From contig NZ_QQXK01000013.1 of the NCBI RefSeq assembly GCF_003575975.1, forward strand, positions 29,212 to 93,211: 64,000 nt of DNA, given 5' to 3'. This document shows, one piece after another, positions 55,079 to 63,424 of the stretch; position 1 is the first letter of the stretch; each line of letters begins with the position of its first letter. Made by a program: the position numbers and the translations under genes. This DNA is from Galactobacter valiniphilus. GTDB taxonomy: Bacteria > Actinomycetota > Actinomycetes > Actinomycetales > Micrococcaceae. A model generated the notes under the pieces. It was given only the letters and a program-made list of their open reading frames with translations. It did not search any database and was not told where the DNA came from.

Positions 55079-55957
55079 ATGGAGCAGCACTCGGCGATGG
55101 ACTTTCAGCAGCTGGCGCATGGACGCCGGCGCGGTCGTCAGCGCCCGCTGAGCCGGCCCGAGAACACTCGGTACATCACGGTCAGCAACCAGAAAGGCGG
55201 CGTCGGCAAGACCACCACGACGGTGAACTTTGCCGCGGCCCTGGCCAAGTCCGGCTTCGAGGTGCTGGTCGTGGACATCGACCCGCAGGGGAACGCCTCG
55301 ACCGCACTCGGTGTGGATCACCGCTCCGAGGTCCCGTCCGTATACGACGTGCTGATCAACGACAAGCCGATGGCCGAGATCGTGGCGCCGTGCCCCGATC
55401 TCGAGCGTCTCACCGTGGCCCCGGCGACCATCGACCTGGCCGGCGCGGAGATCGAGCTCGTGTCCCTTGTGGCGCGTGAGCAGCGCCTGCGCCGCGCGCT
55501 GGAAGAGTACGAGACGTACCGTGCCGAGAACGGCCAGCCGCGCCTGGACTTCGTGCTCGTGGATTGCCCGCCCTCGCTCGGCCTCCTGACGGTCAACGCC
55601 TTCGTCGCCTCGCGCGAGGTGCTCATCCCCATCCAGTGCGAGTACTACGCGCTCGAGGGCCTGAGCCAGCTGCTCAAGAACATCCAGATGATCCAGAAGC
55701 ACCTGAACTCGGCGCTGGTTGTCTCCACGATCCTGCTGACCATGTACGACGGCCGCACCAACCTCGCCGCGCAGGTTGCCGACGAGGTGCGGCAGCACTT
55801 CCCGGAGGAGGTGCTCAAGTCGGTCATCCCGCGCAGCGTGCGCATCTCCGAGGCCCCGAGCTACCAGCAGTCGGTCATCACCTACGATCCGTCCTCGACG
55901 GGTGCCCTCGCGTACCTTGAGGCCGCCGCCGAGCTCGCCTCGCGACCCGGTCGCTGA
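55079..55957 (+). CDS. parA: ParA/Soj chromosome partition ATPase
   Basis: A 292-residue Walker ATPase that moves ParB-parS complexes and so segregates the origin. The deviant Walker A is KGGVGKTTT near residue 40; VVDIDPQGN and LVDCPPSLGLLT are the A' and B motifs. ATG at 55079 has GAAGGA; an upstream GTG at 55046 is less likely. ParB normally follows directly, but here a terminator and 4.2 kb intervene. Confidence 0.97.
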   Translation: MEQHSAMDFQQLAHGRRRGRQRPLSRPENTRYITVSNQKGGVGKTTTTVNFAAALAKSGFEVLVVDIDPQGNASTALGVDHRSEVPSVYDVLINDKPMAEIVAPCPDLERLTVAPATIDLAGAEIELVSLVAREQRLRRALEEYETYRAENGQPRLDFVLVDCPPSLGLLTVNAFVASREVLIPIQCEYYALEGLSQLLKNIQMIQKHLNSALVVSTILLTMYDGRTNLAAQVADEVRQHFPEEVLKSVIPRSVRISEAPSYQQSVITYDPSSTGALAYLEAAAELASRPGR

Positions 55958-55969
55958 TTATTCAACGTT

Positions 55970-56000
55970 GGGCCCCGCCGGAGTGCTTCCGGCGGGGCCC
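55970..56000 (+). terminator. Terminator of parA
   Basis: Perfect 13-bp stem GGGCCCCGCCGGA / TCCGGCGGGGCCC, 5-nt loop, followed by TTCTGCGTTCT; 12 bp past the stop. Confidence 0.9.
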
Positions 56001-56411
56001 TTCTGCGTTCTCGCCAGTCCCTTTGGGTCGAATTTAAGCGTTCCAACTTGACTTTCGCGGGTCGTGTGGTGGAGCGGGCTTTTCGCTCGATGGTGCGGGG
56101 TGTCCCTACCTGGGGTCGGGGCAATCGCCGAGCCGTGCGGGGCGGGGACGACCTCCGCGCACGATCTGTCATGCATGAAGCATTGCCTATTACCTGGGTT
56201 CGTGCGTCCAGCGCATGAGAGGTTGATTTCTTGATGTCCGGTGTTTGTGCGCTCGCCTCGCACGCGGACGGTGGTGAGGTCCCCCTGCTGCGGTGGGGGA
56301 GAGCCTGGGTGACACGGCAGCTCGCGGCTGCCACCGGCGCGAGCTGAGGCCTCGCGTCTGAGAGCGAAGCGGTTCCTCGCCTTCGAGAGCGTTCCCTCCG
56401 GGCGGAGGGTG

Positions 56412-56636
56412 TTGTCCCCAGGCGTTGGTGCACAGTCCTGTGGATAACTGGGGACAAGGTGTGGATGCTTGTGGGTATCTGGGAGCCTCCTGTTGATAAC
56501 TTGCCAAAGCGACGCGAAAAGCCGCGAATTCTCGCGGAAATCTGCGCATGTCGTCACTGTGGGTAACGGTGCTGTCATGTGGATGAAGCGACCGCGTTTC
56601 AGCGTTCGGAGCGCGGCTACGCGCGAGTTATCCACC
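56412..56636. other. DnaA-box-like group in the parA-parB spacer
   Basis: TGTGGATAA (perfect, 56439) is flanked by TTGTCCCCA (56412) and its inverse TGGGGACAA (56449); further near-boxes are TGTTGATAA (56491), TGTGGGTAA (56558) and TTATCCACC (56628). Confidence 0.55.
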
Positions 56637-56907
56637 GACGTGTGTGGAGTTGGGGATAGACACGCAGTCCCACCTTCTCGATCCACACCCTGTGGTGTTG
56701 CCTGGCGCAGCGCGGCGGGTGGGGCTCTTGGCCTCGCCACCAGTTGGCCCCTGCGAGGGCTGACCGTCGTCTGTGACGCTCCCTGGGCCCGGAGACGGGT
56801 CGCGGCCCGGCCCCGGTGGGGCTGTGAGGGAAACGGGCGAGTTCGCAGACATGTTCACCCGAGCGCAACAGCACGGGCGCCTCGTCTCCCTCGTGAGCGC
56901 TACCGGA

Positions 56908-56923
56908 TGTTTCCCGTGAAACC
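56908..56923. other. parS-like site
   Basis: TGTTTCCCGTGAAACC, two mismatches from the parS consensus TGTTTCACGTGAAACA. Confidence 0.6.
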
Positions 56924-57300
56924 ACCGGGGGTCACCTGCCGTTTGCCTGGCGCGGTCCGCGGGCACGCAGGCTGCCGGCTCTCATCGTCTGTCCCGTTCG
57001 CCCCGTTCGCCAGGGAGCGCTTCTCGCGCCGTGGACGTCTGCGCGAGCGCCGGGACGGCTGGTCTCAGGCTGCCCGTCGCGTCGGTGCGTGGTCCCGGGG
57101 GAGGGCACGCTGGAGGGCGGCCACATGGATTGCCGTCTGCGGCCCCGGCAGCTCACTGGCTGCCCGCGTTCACTGCCGCCGTCTCGAGGGCCACAGCGTC
57201 CACTGGACTCTGCCTGGGTGGGGGGAGGGGTTCCTCCGCGTGCTGGTGTGCCGCTGGTGCGTCCGGTGCCCGAGCCAGGGCCGGAGGGGTGCAGACTGGC

Positions 57301-57342
57301 TCCTGGCTCCTGGCTCCTGGCTCCTGGCTCCTGGCTCCTGGT
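57301..57342 (+). repeat. 7-bp tandem array (TCCTGGC), six copies
   Basis: Five exact copies and a sixth ending in T instead of C, in the middle of the spacer. The unit shares GCTCCTGGC with the 10-bp array beyond parB. Confidence 0.9.
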
Positions 57343-59095
57343 TGAGCGGTCGACGGGTGAGTTGGACAGACGCCCTGGGATCCGCTGTGCCCGTGGCTGG
57401 CCATGGCGGCAGTCGAGGGACCAAGGTGCGGCAGGCACGGGAGGAGATTCGCCTGGTGTCCCCTATCGGGTGAGGTTCGCGCGCTGGTGTACGTGCCGCC
57501 CGCGGGTGGGGAATGCAACTGGGTGCGGCGCACGGGCGGGGAACCTCCGTGCCGCCCGGGGGCCATCAAACGCCGCAGGAAGCCCTGTGCTGGCTTCCCA
57601 GCGCCGCGGTGGGTCTCCGGGTGCCTGGTTGGTCAGCTCGGGCGGGCTGGCGCCTCCTCGTTGGTCCAGGGTCGGCCCCCTGGTTCATGCTCTGGGACCC
57701 TCTGCCGCGTTAAGGCCTCAGTGCCGCGCGCTTCGCCACCAGCGGCCCTGGCGCGCCTCGAGGACTCGCACGACCGGGCGATTCGCCCGGCCGCCGGGAG
57801 GGGCGTGCGTGGGCGGTCGCGGCTCGCCGCGTTGATGCTGACGGGCGGACTGGGGCGAAGTCCGGTTGCACCCAGCGTCCTGCGGTTCGCGTCGCCGCTG
57901 ACGATGCGGAGGAGGTGGCCTTCGGAGAGATCGACGAGTACGTGCGCGGTTCGGTGGTGCACGGTCCGCGAGCGGGACCGCCGCCGGTTTGTGCCGGGGG
58001 CTGCTACTCCTACCTGTCGCCCAGCTATCCGGGCGAGCGAACGTTCTGGAATCGTCCCCCTTGGACCCGGGTGCCTTTCCCCCCATACCGTCCGCCGCAG
58101 CGCGGGCACGCAGATTCGAGCTCTTGTTCGAGTGTGTGGGTCGGCATCGGATCTCGGTGCCACAGGGGAGCTCGATGGAACGGGCGTCTTTCACTGCTCG
58201 GATGCGGAGGGACGGCGGGACGGGCGTGGGCGATTGCTTGGGAGCGCGGGAGCAACAGGATGGTGTCTCCGTGATCGAGGTTGTGGGCCGTGGCCATGCC
58301 TCCCTGGCGCTAGCGATGCTTGTTCGCTGGGTTGAGCCGGAACCGCTCGCAGGACGACCAGGAGTCCAAGACGACTGCGGTGAACTCGCGCATGGCACGC
58401 GGTGCGTGTCCGCTTCAACCGCGCGGTGGGGCCGCCTCCTTCCGAGGGGAGTCATTCACGAGGCTTGTTCGGCGGGCCGCGCCCAGCCGCTCCGGCCCGC
58501 AGCCGTCCTGCTCTTTCCCGGTGTGCTTACAGATCCTGGCTCAAGGTGGATGGGCGGTGCCCGCTACGAGTGGCTGTCAGGGGAGTACGCGGCGAAGCAC
58601 CTCGGACGGCCCGGGCCTTCCGGTACGCCTGGCCGCGGGGTACGTCGGGGAGCGACCAGCGTGTTCAGTACTGCGTCCTGGTGCGCACGAGTGTCCTGCT
58701 TGTAAGCGACTGCCCCGAGGTGTGGTCCGGGCACGCTGGCGTCTGGCGGTCTGCGTGACGCCCCCGCTTGGGCGGCGCTGAGGGGACTCAGGCAGTCGGA
58801 CGCGCTCCGCCGTCACGTGTCCGCTCGACCGACTCATGTCCACGGCAATCTCTTGACAGCGGTGCGCCGGTGCGCCCTGTGCGCCCTCCTTGCACGCAGG
58901 GTTGCAGGCCGTTCCGACGTTGAATCGAGTCATGTTCGTTGCCTTCTCTGCACTCCACGCCTCGACTGCCCGCGCCTTCGTTCACGCCCTTCGTTCGCCG
59001 ACGCCGGTATCTGGGCGCCGCGCGGCGAACTTCCCTTGGGGGCTCAGCCCCCTGGGCCCCCGTCTTCTGCGCGGGAGCGGGTTTTGTGCGCGCAC

Positions 59096-59111
59096 CGTTT
59101 CACGTGAAACA
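59096..59111. other. parS site (one mismatch)
   Basis: CGTTTCACGTGAAACA; core GTTTCACGTGAAAC is perfect. First of four sites within 190 bp. Confidence 0.85.
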
Positions 59112-59130
59112 GGGCCCTGCGGATGGCTCA

Positions 59131-59146
59131 TGTTTCACGTGAAGCG
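59131..59146. other. parS-like site (two mismatches)
   Basis: TGTTTCACGTGAAGCG: left half perfect, right half degenerate. Confidence 0.65.
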
Positions 59147-59229
59147 ATCCATAGAGGGCGAATTCGACACCGTCCGCGGCACCGCGGAGGGTGGCCTCGG
59201 TGGCCCGTTTGCGGTGCCGTGCCCCGCCG

Positions 59230-59245
59230 TGTTTCACGTGAAACG
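59230..59245. other. parS site (one mismatch)
   Basis: TGTTTCACGTGAAACG; core palindrome intact. Centre 34 bp from the next site. Confidence 0.85.
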
Positions 59246-59263
59246 TGTCGGCCGACGTGCACG

Positions 59264-59279
59264 TGTTTCACGTGAAACA
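59264..59279. other. parS site (perfect)
   Basis: TGTTTCACGTGAAACA, exact match to the universal ParB-binding consensus, 850 bp upstream of parB. Confidence 0.95.
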
Positions 59280-59900
59280 GGCATCGTGCCGCCGAGAAAG
59301 AGCCCGAACGTCGCGCGGGAACCACGTCACGATCACGCACCACCTTCTCATCCGCCGCTCGCGGCGCACCGATCTTTGGTGTTCGTCGCAGGACATCGCG
59401 CGCGGTGTGACGCCCGGAGCTGGCGCGTTGACGGTCGAGGCGGCGTCGATGATGGAACGACTTCCGACGACGACGGGTCACGACGGCGATGCGCGCGCCA
59501 AGAGTCTGGTGGTGTCCGTGGGCAGGCCAGTACTTGCCGCCCAGGGGGAGGTCGTGCGGCCGGGTGCGTGTGGCGGCGTGGATCGATTCCTGTCCAGCGC
59601 CGATGCAGCGGTGAGCGACGAGGCGGCGACGATGCATCGTCCGCAGGCTGGGGCGGGCACAGCTTGCGATGGTGCATGGCACGAGGCCTCAGTGAGCCAG
59701 TGAGCTCCCGCGACGGTTGCTGGTGGAGGATTCGACGCCAGAGGGGCCCGTCTTCACCCGACCCCACCTAGGCTTCCGATCTCGCCTTGAGCCTCTACCT
59801 TTGTTCTCGACGGATAAGGATTGATATTGGAATGGAATTTTCTGTGACGCGCTCTGAGTCTCCTGAACGCGTTCCCCTTGCCTCGGGTCGGGTCCATGTC

Positions 59901-59924
59901 ACTCCAGCAGTGCCGCACTGGAGT
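59901..59924. repeat. Inverted repeat upstream of parB
   Basis: ACTCCAG and CTGGAGT arms (7 bp) around a 10-nt loop that itself contains CAGTG/CACTG-type symmetry. Confidence 0.4.
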
Positions 59925-59986
59925 CCCATCGATAGCGTTTAAACATGGAATCTGTTCTTTTCGTCCAAGTTGATGTCCTGGGCGCC

Positions 59987-60002
59987 TGTTTCACGTGAAA
60001 CA
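59987..60002. other. parS site (perfect) in the parB upstream region
   Basis: TGTTTCACGTGAAACA, 132 bp before the parB start, where bound ParB could also influence parB transcription. Confidence 0.95.
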
Positions 60003-60096
60003 CGCGCGGAGGGTCGGGACGGGGAAGAGTGCGTGGTCCCGCGTGCGCGCGCAACTGTGGATTCCGCGCCACATAGGGAATGTGAGCGCGCGCGAC

Positions 60097-60130
60097 TACG
60101 ATAAGAAGTGAACACACCACCCGAAAGGAC
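60097..60130 (+). promoter_or_regulatory. Putative parB promoter and ribosome binding site
   Basis: A -10-like TACGAT (60097-60102) and GAAAGGA shortly before the ATG at 60134. No convincing -35 is seen. With the parA terminator this implies parB has its own promoter. Confidence 0.45.
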
Positions 60131-60133
60131 ACC

Positions 60134-61357
60134 ATGGCCGAGAAACGACGCGGGCTTGGACGCGGCCTCGGAGCCTTGATCGCCAATTCACCGGCGGAGC
60201 CCGAAGCCAAGGCGTCAGAGCCGGCCGCTCCTGCCACCTCGAAGCCGACGAAGCAGGTGTCCTCTCCGGCTCCGGTACGCAGGAGTGCCCCGGCCGTAAA
60301 GAAGCCTTCAAGCGATTCCGCTCGGCAGTCGGTTGCCGACGATGTGGTCAAGCGTGCGCCGAAGAGCACCGCAGCTCCTCGCAAGGCCCGTCCGGCCGAC
60401 ATGTTCTTTACAGCAACGGCTGATCGTTCGCGCCCGCGCCAGTCCGTCCCCGACGTTTTGGGGAAGGCGTCCAAGGCCAGCGCACCGGCCGAGCCCGTGC
60501 AGCCGGTGGAGGACGCCGCTGCCCCCGCCAACGAACTCGTGGTGGTTCCTGGGGCGTCGTTCGCCGAGGTGCCGCTCGCTGACATTCATCCGAATCGCAA
60601 GCAGCCGCGTTCGGTCTTCGACCAGGACGAGCTGGATGAACTCGTCGCCTCGATCTCCGAGGTCGGCCTGCTGCAGCCCATCGTCGTGCGGCCCAGCCGC
60701 GAAGCCGAGGGCCCGAAGTACGAGCTGGTCATGGGAGAGCGCCGTTGGCGCGCGTCCAAGCTGGCAGGACTCACGGCGATCCCCGCGATCGTCCGCGACA
60801 CCGAAGATGGCGACCTCCTGCGCGATGCCTTGCTGGAGAACCTGCACCGTTCACAGCTGAATCCGCTGGAAGAGGCGGCAGCCTACCAGCAGCTCATGAC
60901 CGAGTTTGAATGCACGCAGGAAGAGCTCTCGGCCCGCATTGGCCGCAGTCGTCCGCAGATCTCGAACACCATCCGGCTGATGCGTCTTCCCGCCCTGGTG
61001 CAGCGCAGAGTGGCAGCCGGCGTGCTGTCCGCCGGTCATGCTCGCGCTCTCCTCGGTCTTGAGGACCCCGCGGAGATGGAGAAGCTGGCTCAGCGCATCG
61101 TTGCCGAGGGGCTTTCGGTGCGTGCCACCGAGGAGCAGGTATCCCTGACTCAGGGGGAGAAGCCGCAGGCGACCCGCCGCCGCCGGGCGGAGCCCGAGCG
61201 CCATGAGCGCCTCGATTTCCTTGCCTCCACGCTGCAGGATCGCTTCGACACGAACGTCAAGATCACCCTGGGTGCCCGCAAGGGCAAGGTGCAGATCGAG
61301 TTCGCCTCCGTCGACGACCTGAACCGCATCATGGCGCTCATGAGTCCAGAGGACTGA
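60134..61357 (+). CDS. parB: ParB/Spo0J centromere-binding CTPase
   Basis: A 407-residue ParB. The first ~135 residues are Ala/Pro/Lys/Ser-rich and start [14 protein letters not shown], the conserved ParA-stimulating end, but this linker is long. The CTP-binding domain (about 155-245) has [22 protein letters not shown] and MGERRWRA; the helix-turn-helix is [15 protein letters not shown]; the C-terminal dimer domain ends the protein. It binds parS, closes as a CTP-dependent clamp and slides along DNA. It is unlinked from parA. Confidence 0.97.
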   Translation: MAEKRRGLGRGLGALIANSPAEPEAKASEPAAPATSKPTKQVSSPAPVRRSAPAVKKPSSDSARQSVADDVVKRAPKSTAAPRKARPADMFFTATADRSRPRQSVPDVLGKASKASAPAEPVQPVEDAAAPANELVVVPGASFAEVPLADIHPNRKQPRSVFDQDELDELVASISEVGLLQPIVVRPSREAEGPKYELVMGERRWRASKLAGLTAIPAIVRDTEDGDLLRDALLENLHRSQLNPLEEAAAYQQLMTEFECTQEELSARIGRSRPQISNTIRLMRLPALVQRRVAAGVLSAGHARALLGLEDPAEMEKLAQRIVAEGLSVRATEEQVSLTQGEKPQATRRRRAEPERHERLDFLASTLQDRFDTNVKITLGARKGKVQIEFASVDDLNRIMALMSPED

Positions 61358-61373
61358 GCCTGACACTGCGCGC

Positions 61374-61402
61374 GGGGTACTCCACCGATGGTGGGGTACC
61401 CC
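61374..61402 (+). terminator. Terminator of parB
   Basis: Thirteen-bp stem with one T-G pair: GGGGTACTCCACC against GGTGGGGTACCCC, loop GAT; 16 bp past the stop. Confidence 0.85.
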
Positions 61403-61410
61403 TCCGTATT

Positions 61411-61426
61411 TGTTTCACGTGAAACA
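61411..61426. other. parS site (perfect) just after parB
   Basis: TGTTTCACGTGAAACA, 53 bp past the parB stop and 44 bp before the 10-bp array. Confidence 0.95.
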
Positions 61427-61470
61427 CGCGCAGTGTGACATCGGGTGCGCCCGGTGCGCGAGACTGCCTC

Positions 61471-61588
61471 CTGGCCGCTCCTGGCCGCTCCTGGCCGCTC
61501 CTGGCCGCTCCTGGCCGCTCCTGGCCGCTCCTGGCCGCTCCTGGCCGCTCCTGGCCGCTCCTGGCCGCTCCTGGCCGCTCCTGGCCGC
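61471..61588 (+). repeat. 10-bp tandem array (CTGGCCGCTC), about 11.8 copies
   Basis: Eleven exact copies and a partial twelfth. The period equals about one helical turn. It is not coding: every frame gives a 10-residue periodic peptide with no start or family. Confidence 0.95.
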
Positions 61589-62339
61589 CCCCCCAATAGG
61601 TCCGCGGCAGGTCCGCGGTGCGGACCGACGGCGGCGCGGCGTTGGTGGAGACGTAGCGCAGCCACGCGGACGAGGCCACGTCGATACCGAGGCTCCGAGC
61701 ACGGGGCCTGAACGGCGGTGTCTGAACGGGGAGGCTCGACCACAACCCGGCCAGTGAAAGACAGCGGAAAGGGCGGCGGGGGAGGGGTGGACGTCCGTGC
61801 GGGCCGCAGTGGAGGTGGAGCGTTCCCGCGGCGTCGTTGGCGGCAGAGGCCAGTGGGGTCGTGACCTCTCAGCCCCAACGCCTGCGGCGTCCGACGGTCA
61901 GCCCACGCGGCCAAGGCCCACGCTCGGGCCGCCGGACACCGCGCCGCAGCTCGTCGGTGACGCCGTGGCGACGATGGGCCGAGGCCCCCTCGAGAGGGGA
62001 GCGATGGTGCGGTGGTGGCGGGAGCTCCGGGACCGTCGAGGCGGGTGATCGGAGCCTCAGGCAAGCGACACGAAGCGAGGTGTACGAGGGCCGTTGGCGG
62101 CCTCCTCCGGCGAGACACGGCGCACTGCGGCAGCCTCGGCGCTCGGCGGGTGCGGCTCGGGCGGTGCAGGGCGCCACGCGGGCCTGGAGAGACCGGTGCG
62201 CAGTCCAACATCAAGGGGCAGATCTAGAAGAGGCCGAGCCCACAAGTTACTCGAAAGTATCTTGCGATCAGTGGCGCATCGCACCGCCCGTCCGAAGCCA
62301 AGGGAACCGGCCAGGCGTGCGGCCCGTCGATGCGGCACC

Positions 62340-62495
62340 ATGACCGACGCCCACGCACACGCACACGCACACGCACACATCGACAACGCCGACGCCCACG
62401 CCAGCGCCACTGCCCCGAAGGCAGACACCCCCTCCGTCACCAAGCGGCGTCGCCCTCCGGCTTCACAGCTCACTGGGATGGCCGGCGAGGGCTAG
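62340..62495 (+). CDS. Doubtful small ORF with His-Ala repeat
   Basis: Fifty-one codons from an ATG encode a peptide with (AH)5, then a Lys/Arg/Pro-rich end. The His-Ala run comes from a (CACGCA)4 repeat at 62352-62375. No ribosome binding site is seen and the 3' end overlaps the DUF1232 gene on the other strand by 33 bp. It could be a metal-binding peptide or chance. Confidence 0.2.
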   Translation: MTDAHAHAHAHAHIDNADAHASATAPKADTPSVTKRRRPPASQLTGMAGEG

Positions 62496-62885
62496 CACGG
62501 CCTCGATCCCCTCGTCGCTTCCACGCCACTGCGCCCTGACGATCTCCTCGCCGGCTGTGCGCAACACCCACCGCAGAACCAGGATCGTGACCACTGCGTC
62601 GTCGGCGTAGCCGAGCACGGGGATGACGTCTGGCACGAGGTCGATGGGTAGCAGGAGATACGCGAGGAGCCCGTAGAGGCCCCAGCGCACCCGCCGGGGG
62701 AGGGATCGATCGCGTGCGAGGTCTCGCACGAGCACCAGGACGTCGGGCACGAGGCGCAGGGCTGCGCGCAGATCGAGACGCCGGTTGAGCCGACGGGCCG
62801 TCCACCACCGCAGGGCCAGCAAGACGAACCACAGCGCGATGAGGGCGCACAGCACGCCGATCACGATGCTCAGCCATCCGGGCAC
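62463..62885 (-). CDS. DUF1232 (YkvA-like) membrane protein
   Basis: A 140-residue protein. An N-terminal membrane helix (about 5-27) is followed by a basic stretch and the DUF1232 motif LLPIDLVPDVIPVLGYADDAVV, which is diagnostic. The GTG at 62885 has a strong AAGGAGG; the frame is open 37 codons further upstream without support. The function of the family is unknown. It is convergent to nothing annotated and 111 bp downstream of the trxA terminator. Confidence 0.85.
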   Translation of the reverse strand: MPGWLSIVIGVLCALIALWFVLLALRWWTARRLNRRLDLRAALRLVPDVLVLVRDLARDRSLPRRVRWGLYGLLAYLLLPIDLVPDVIPVLGYADDAVVTILVLRWVLRTAGEEIVRAQWRGSDEGIEAVLALAGHPSEL

Positions 62886-62995
62886 GTCATGCCTCCTTGT
62901 TGCAACGATCCATCCAGCAGAGCGTACGTCCAGCGCCAACGCCGCCACGGTGACAGGGGCCAACGCCAGCAGGCCGGAAGACAGCAGGAAACGCA

Positions 62996-63030
62996 CGAGC
63001 CGCCGCCATCGTTTCGATGGCGGCGGCTCG
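62996..63030 (-). terminator. Terminator of trxBA
   Basis: Perfect 16-bp stem CGAGCCGCCGCCATCG / CGATGGCGGCGGCTCG with loop TTT (read on plus strand), followed on the minus strand by TGCGTTTCC. Confidence 0.9.
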
Positions 63031-63044
63031 GAGAAGCAGCGGTG

Positions 63045-63086
63045 CTCGCGGGACTCAGAGGTACTCGCGGGACTCAGAGGTACTCG
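63045..63086. repeat. 19-bp duplication at the 3' end of trxA
   Basis: The unit CTCGCGGGACTCAGAGGTA occurs at 63045-63063 and 63064-63082, then restarts. The stop and last codons of trxA lie in the second copy, so the first looks like a local slip duplication after the gene. Confidence 0.8.
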
Positions 63087-63394
63087 GCGAACTCCTTCTC
63101 GATGATCTGCTTGGGCTTGGCGCCGATCGAGGTGGCGACGTGCTCGCCGGCCTTGAAGACGTACACGGCCGGGATGGACGTGATGCCGTACTGGGCGGCG
63201 ATGCCCTGGTTCTCGTCAACGTTGACCTTCACGACCTTGACCGAGTCGTGCTCGTCGGCGATCTGGTCGAGGATGGGGCTGAGCATGCGGCACGGGCCGC
63301 ACCACTCGGCCCAGAAATCCACGATGACGGGCTTGTCGGACTTCAGGACCTCGTCCTGGAAGGTGGCATCGGTGACGTCGGCAACGGTGGCCAT
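63074..63394 (-). CDS. trxA: Thioredoxin
   Basis: A 106-residue cytoplasmic disulfide reductase. Active-site Cys32 and Cys35 lie in WCGPCR; the cis-Pro is in [11 protein letters not shown]. It starts at ATG with GGAGAGA, 30 bp after trxB, so trxB-trxA is an operon, the usual pair at this end of the parAB region. Confidence 0.97.
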   Translation of the reverse strand: MATVADVTDATFQDEVLKSDKPVIVDFWAEWCGPCRMLSPILDQIADEHDSVKVVKVNVDENQGIAAQYGITSIPAVYVFKAGEHVATSIGAKPKQIIEKEFAEYL

Positions 63395-63424
63395 GGTGTC
63401 TCTCCTCGCGCTAAAGGGGTTGAA

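Larger units (their letters stand above)
55958..60133. other. 4.2-kb gene-free spacer between parA and parB
   Basis: No reading frame in this stretch looks like a protein: the long ones are Arg/Cys/Pro/Trp-rich, mutually overlapping and without start signals. The plus strand is visibly G-rich over much of it. It holds the parA terminator, six DnaA-box-like 9-mers (56412-56636), a 7-bp tandem array (57301-57342), six parS or parS-like sites (56908, 59096, 59131, 59230, 59264, 59987), an inverted repeat at 59901-59924 and an AT-rich patch near 59818-59850. No IS element was recognised. Confidence 0.75.
61358..62462. other. Gene-poor region after parB
   Basis: About 1.1 kb with no recognisable gene. 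It holds the parB terminator, a perfect parS, the 10-bp tandem array and a (CACGCA)4 repeat with a doubtful small reading frame. The remainder looks like GC-rich non-coding DNA. Confidence 0.65.

Noticed and set aside
55958..56740. Minus-strand open frame of 260 codons after parA
   Set aside because: Overlaps the parA terminator and DnaA-box group; composition not protein-like.
56469..57473. Long plus-strand open frame (334 codons) in the parA-parB spacer
   Set aside because: Arg/Cys/Trp/Pro-rich with no start signal, passes through the tandem array, and overlaps equally long frames on both strands; a chance frame in GC-rich DNA.
58025..58297. Zinc-ribbon-like CPRCGG peptide on the minus strand of the spacer
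   Set aside because: Only one CxxC pair in a short frame with no start signal.
57403..58335. Plus-strand open frame of 310 codons in the same spacer
   Set aside because: Same composition problem, no recognisable domain, no ribosome binding site.
58890..59771. Plus-strand open frame of 293 codons over the parS group
   Set aside because: It reads straight through four parS sites; the FHVKR-type peptides are just translated parS sequence.
61471..61588. CRISPR array
   Set aside because: Units are 10 bp with no spacers and no cas genes nearby.
61150..62214. Minus-strand open frame with a periodic GQERPGAARS peptide
   Set aside because: The period is the translated 10-bp DNA array and the frame overlaps the parB 3' end on the other strand.
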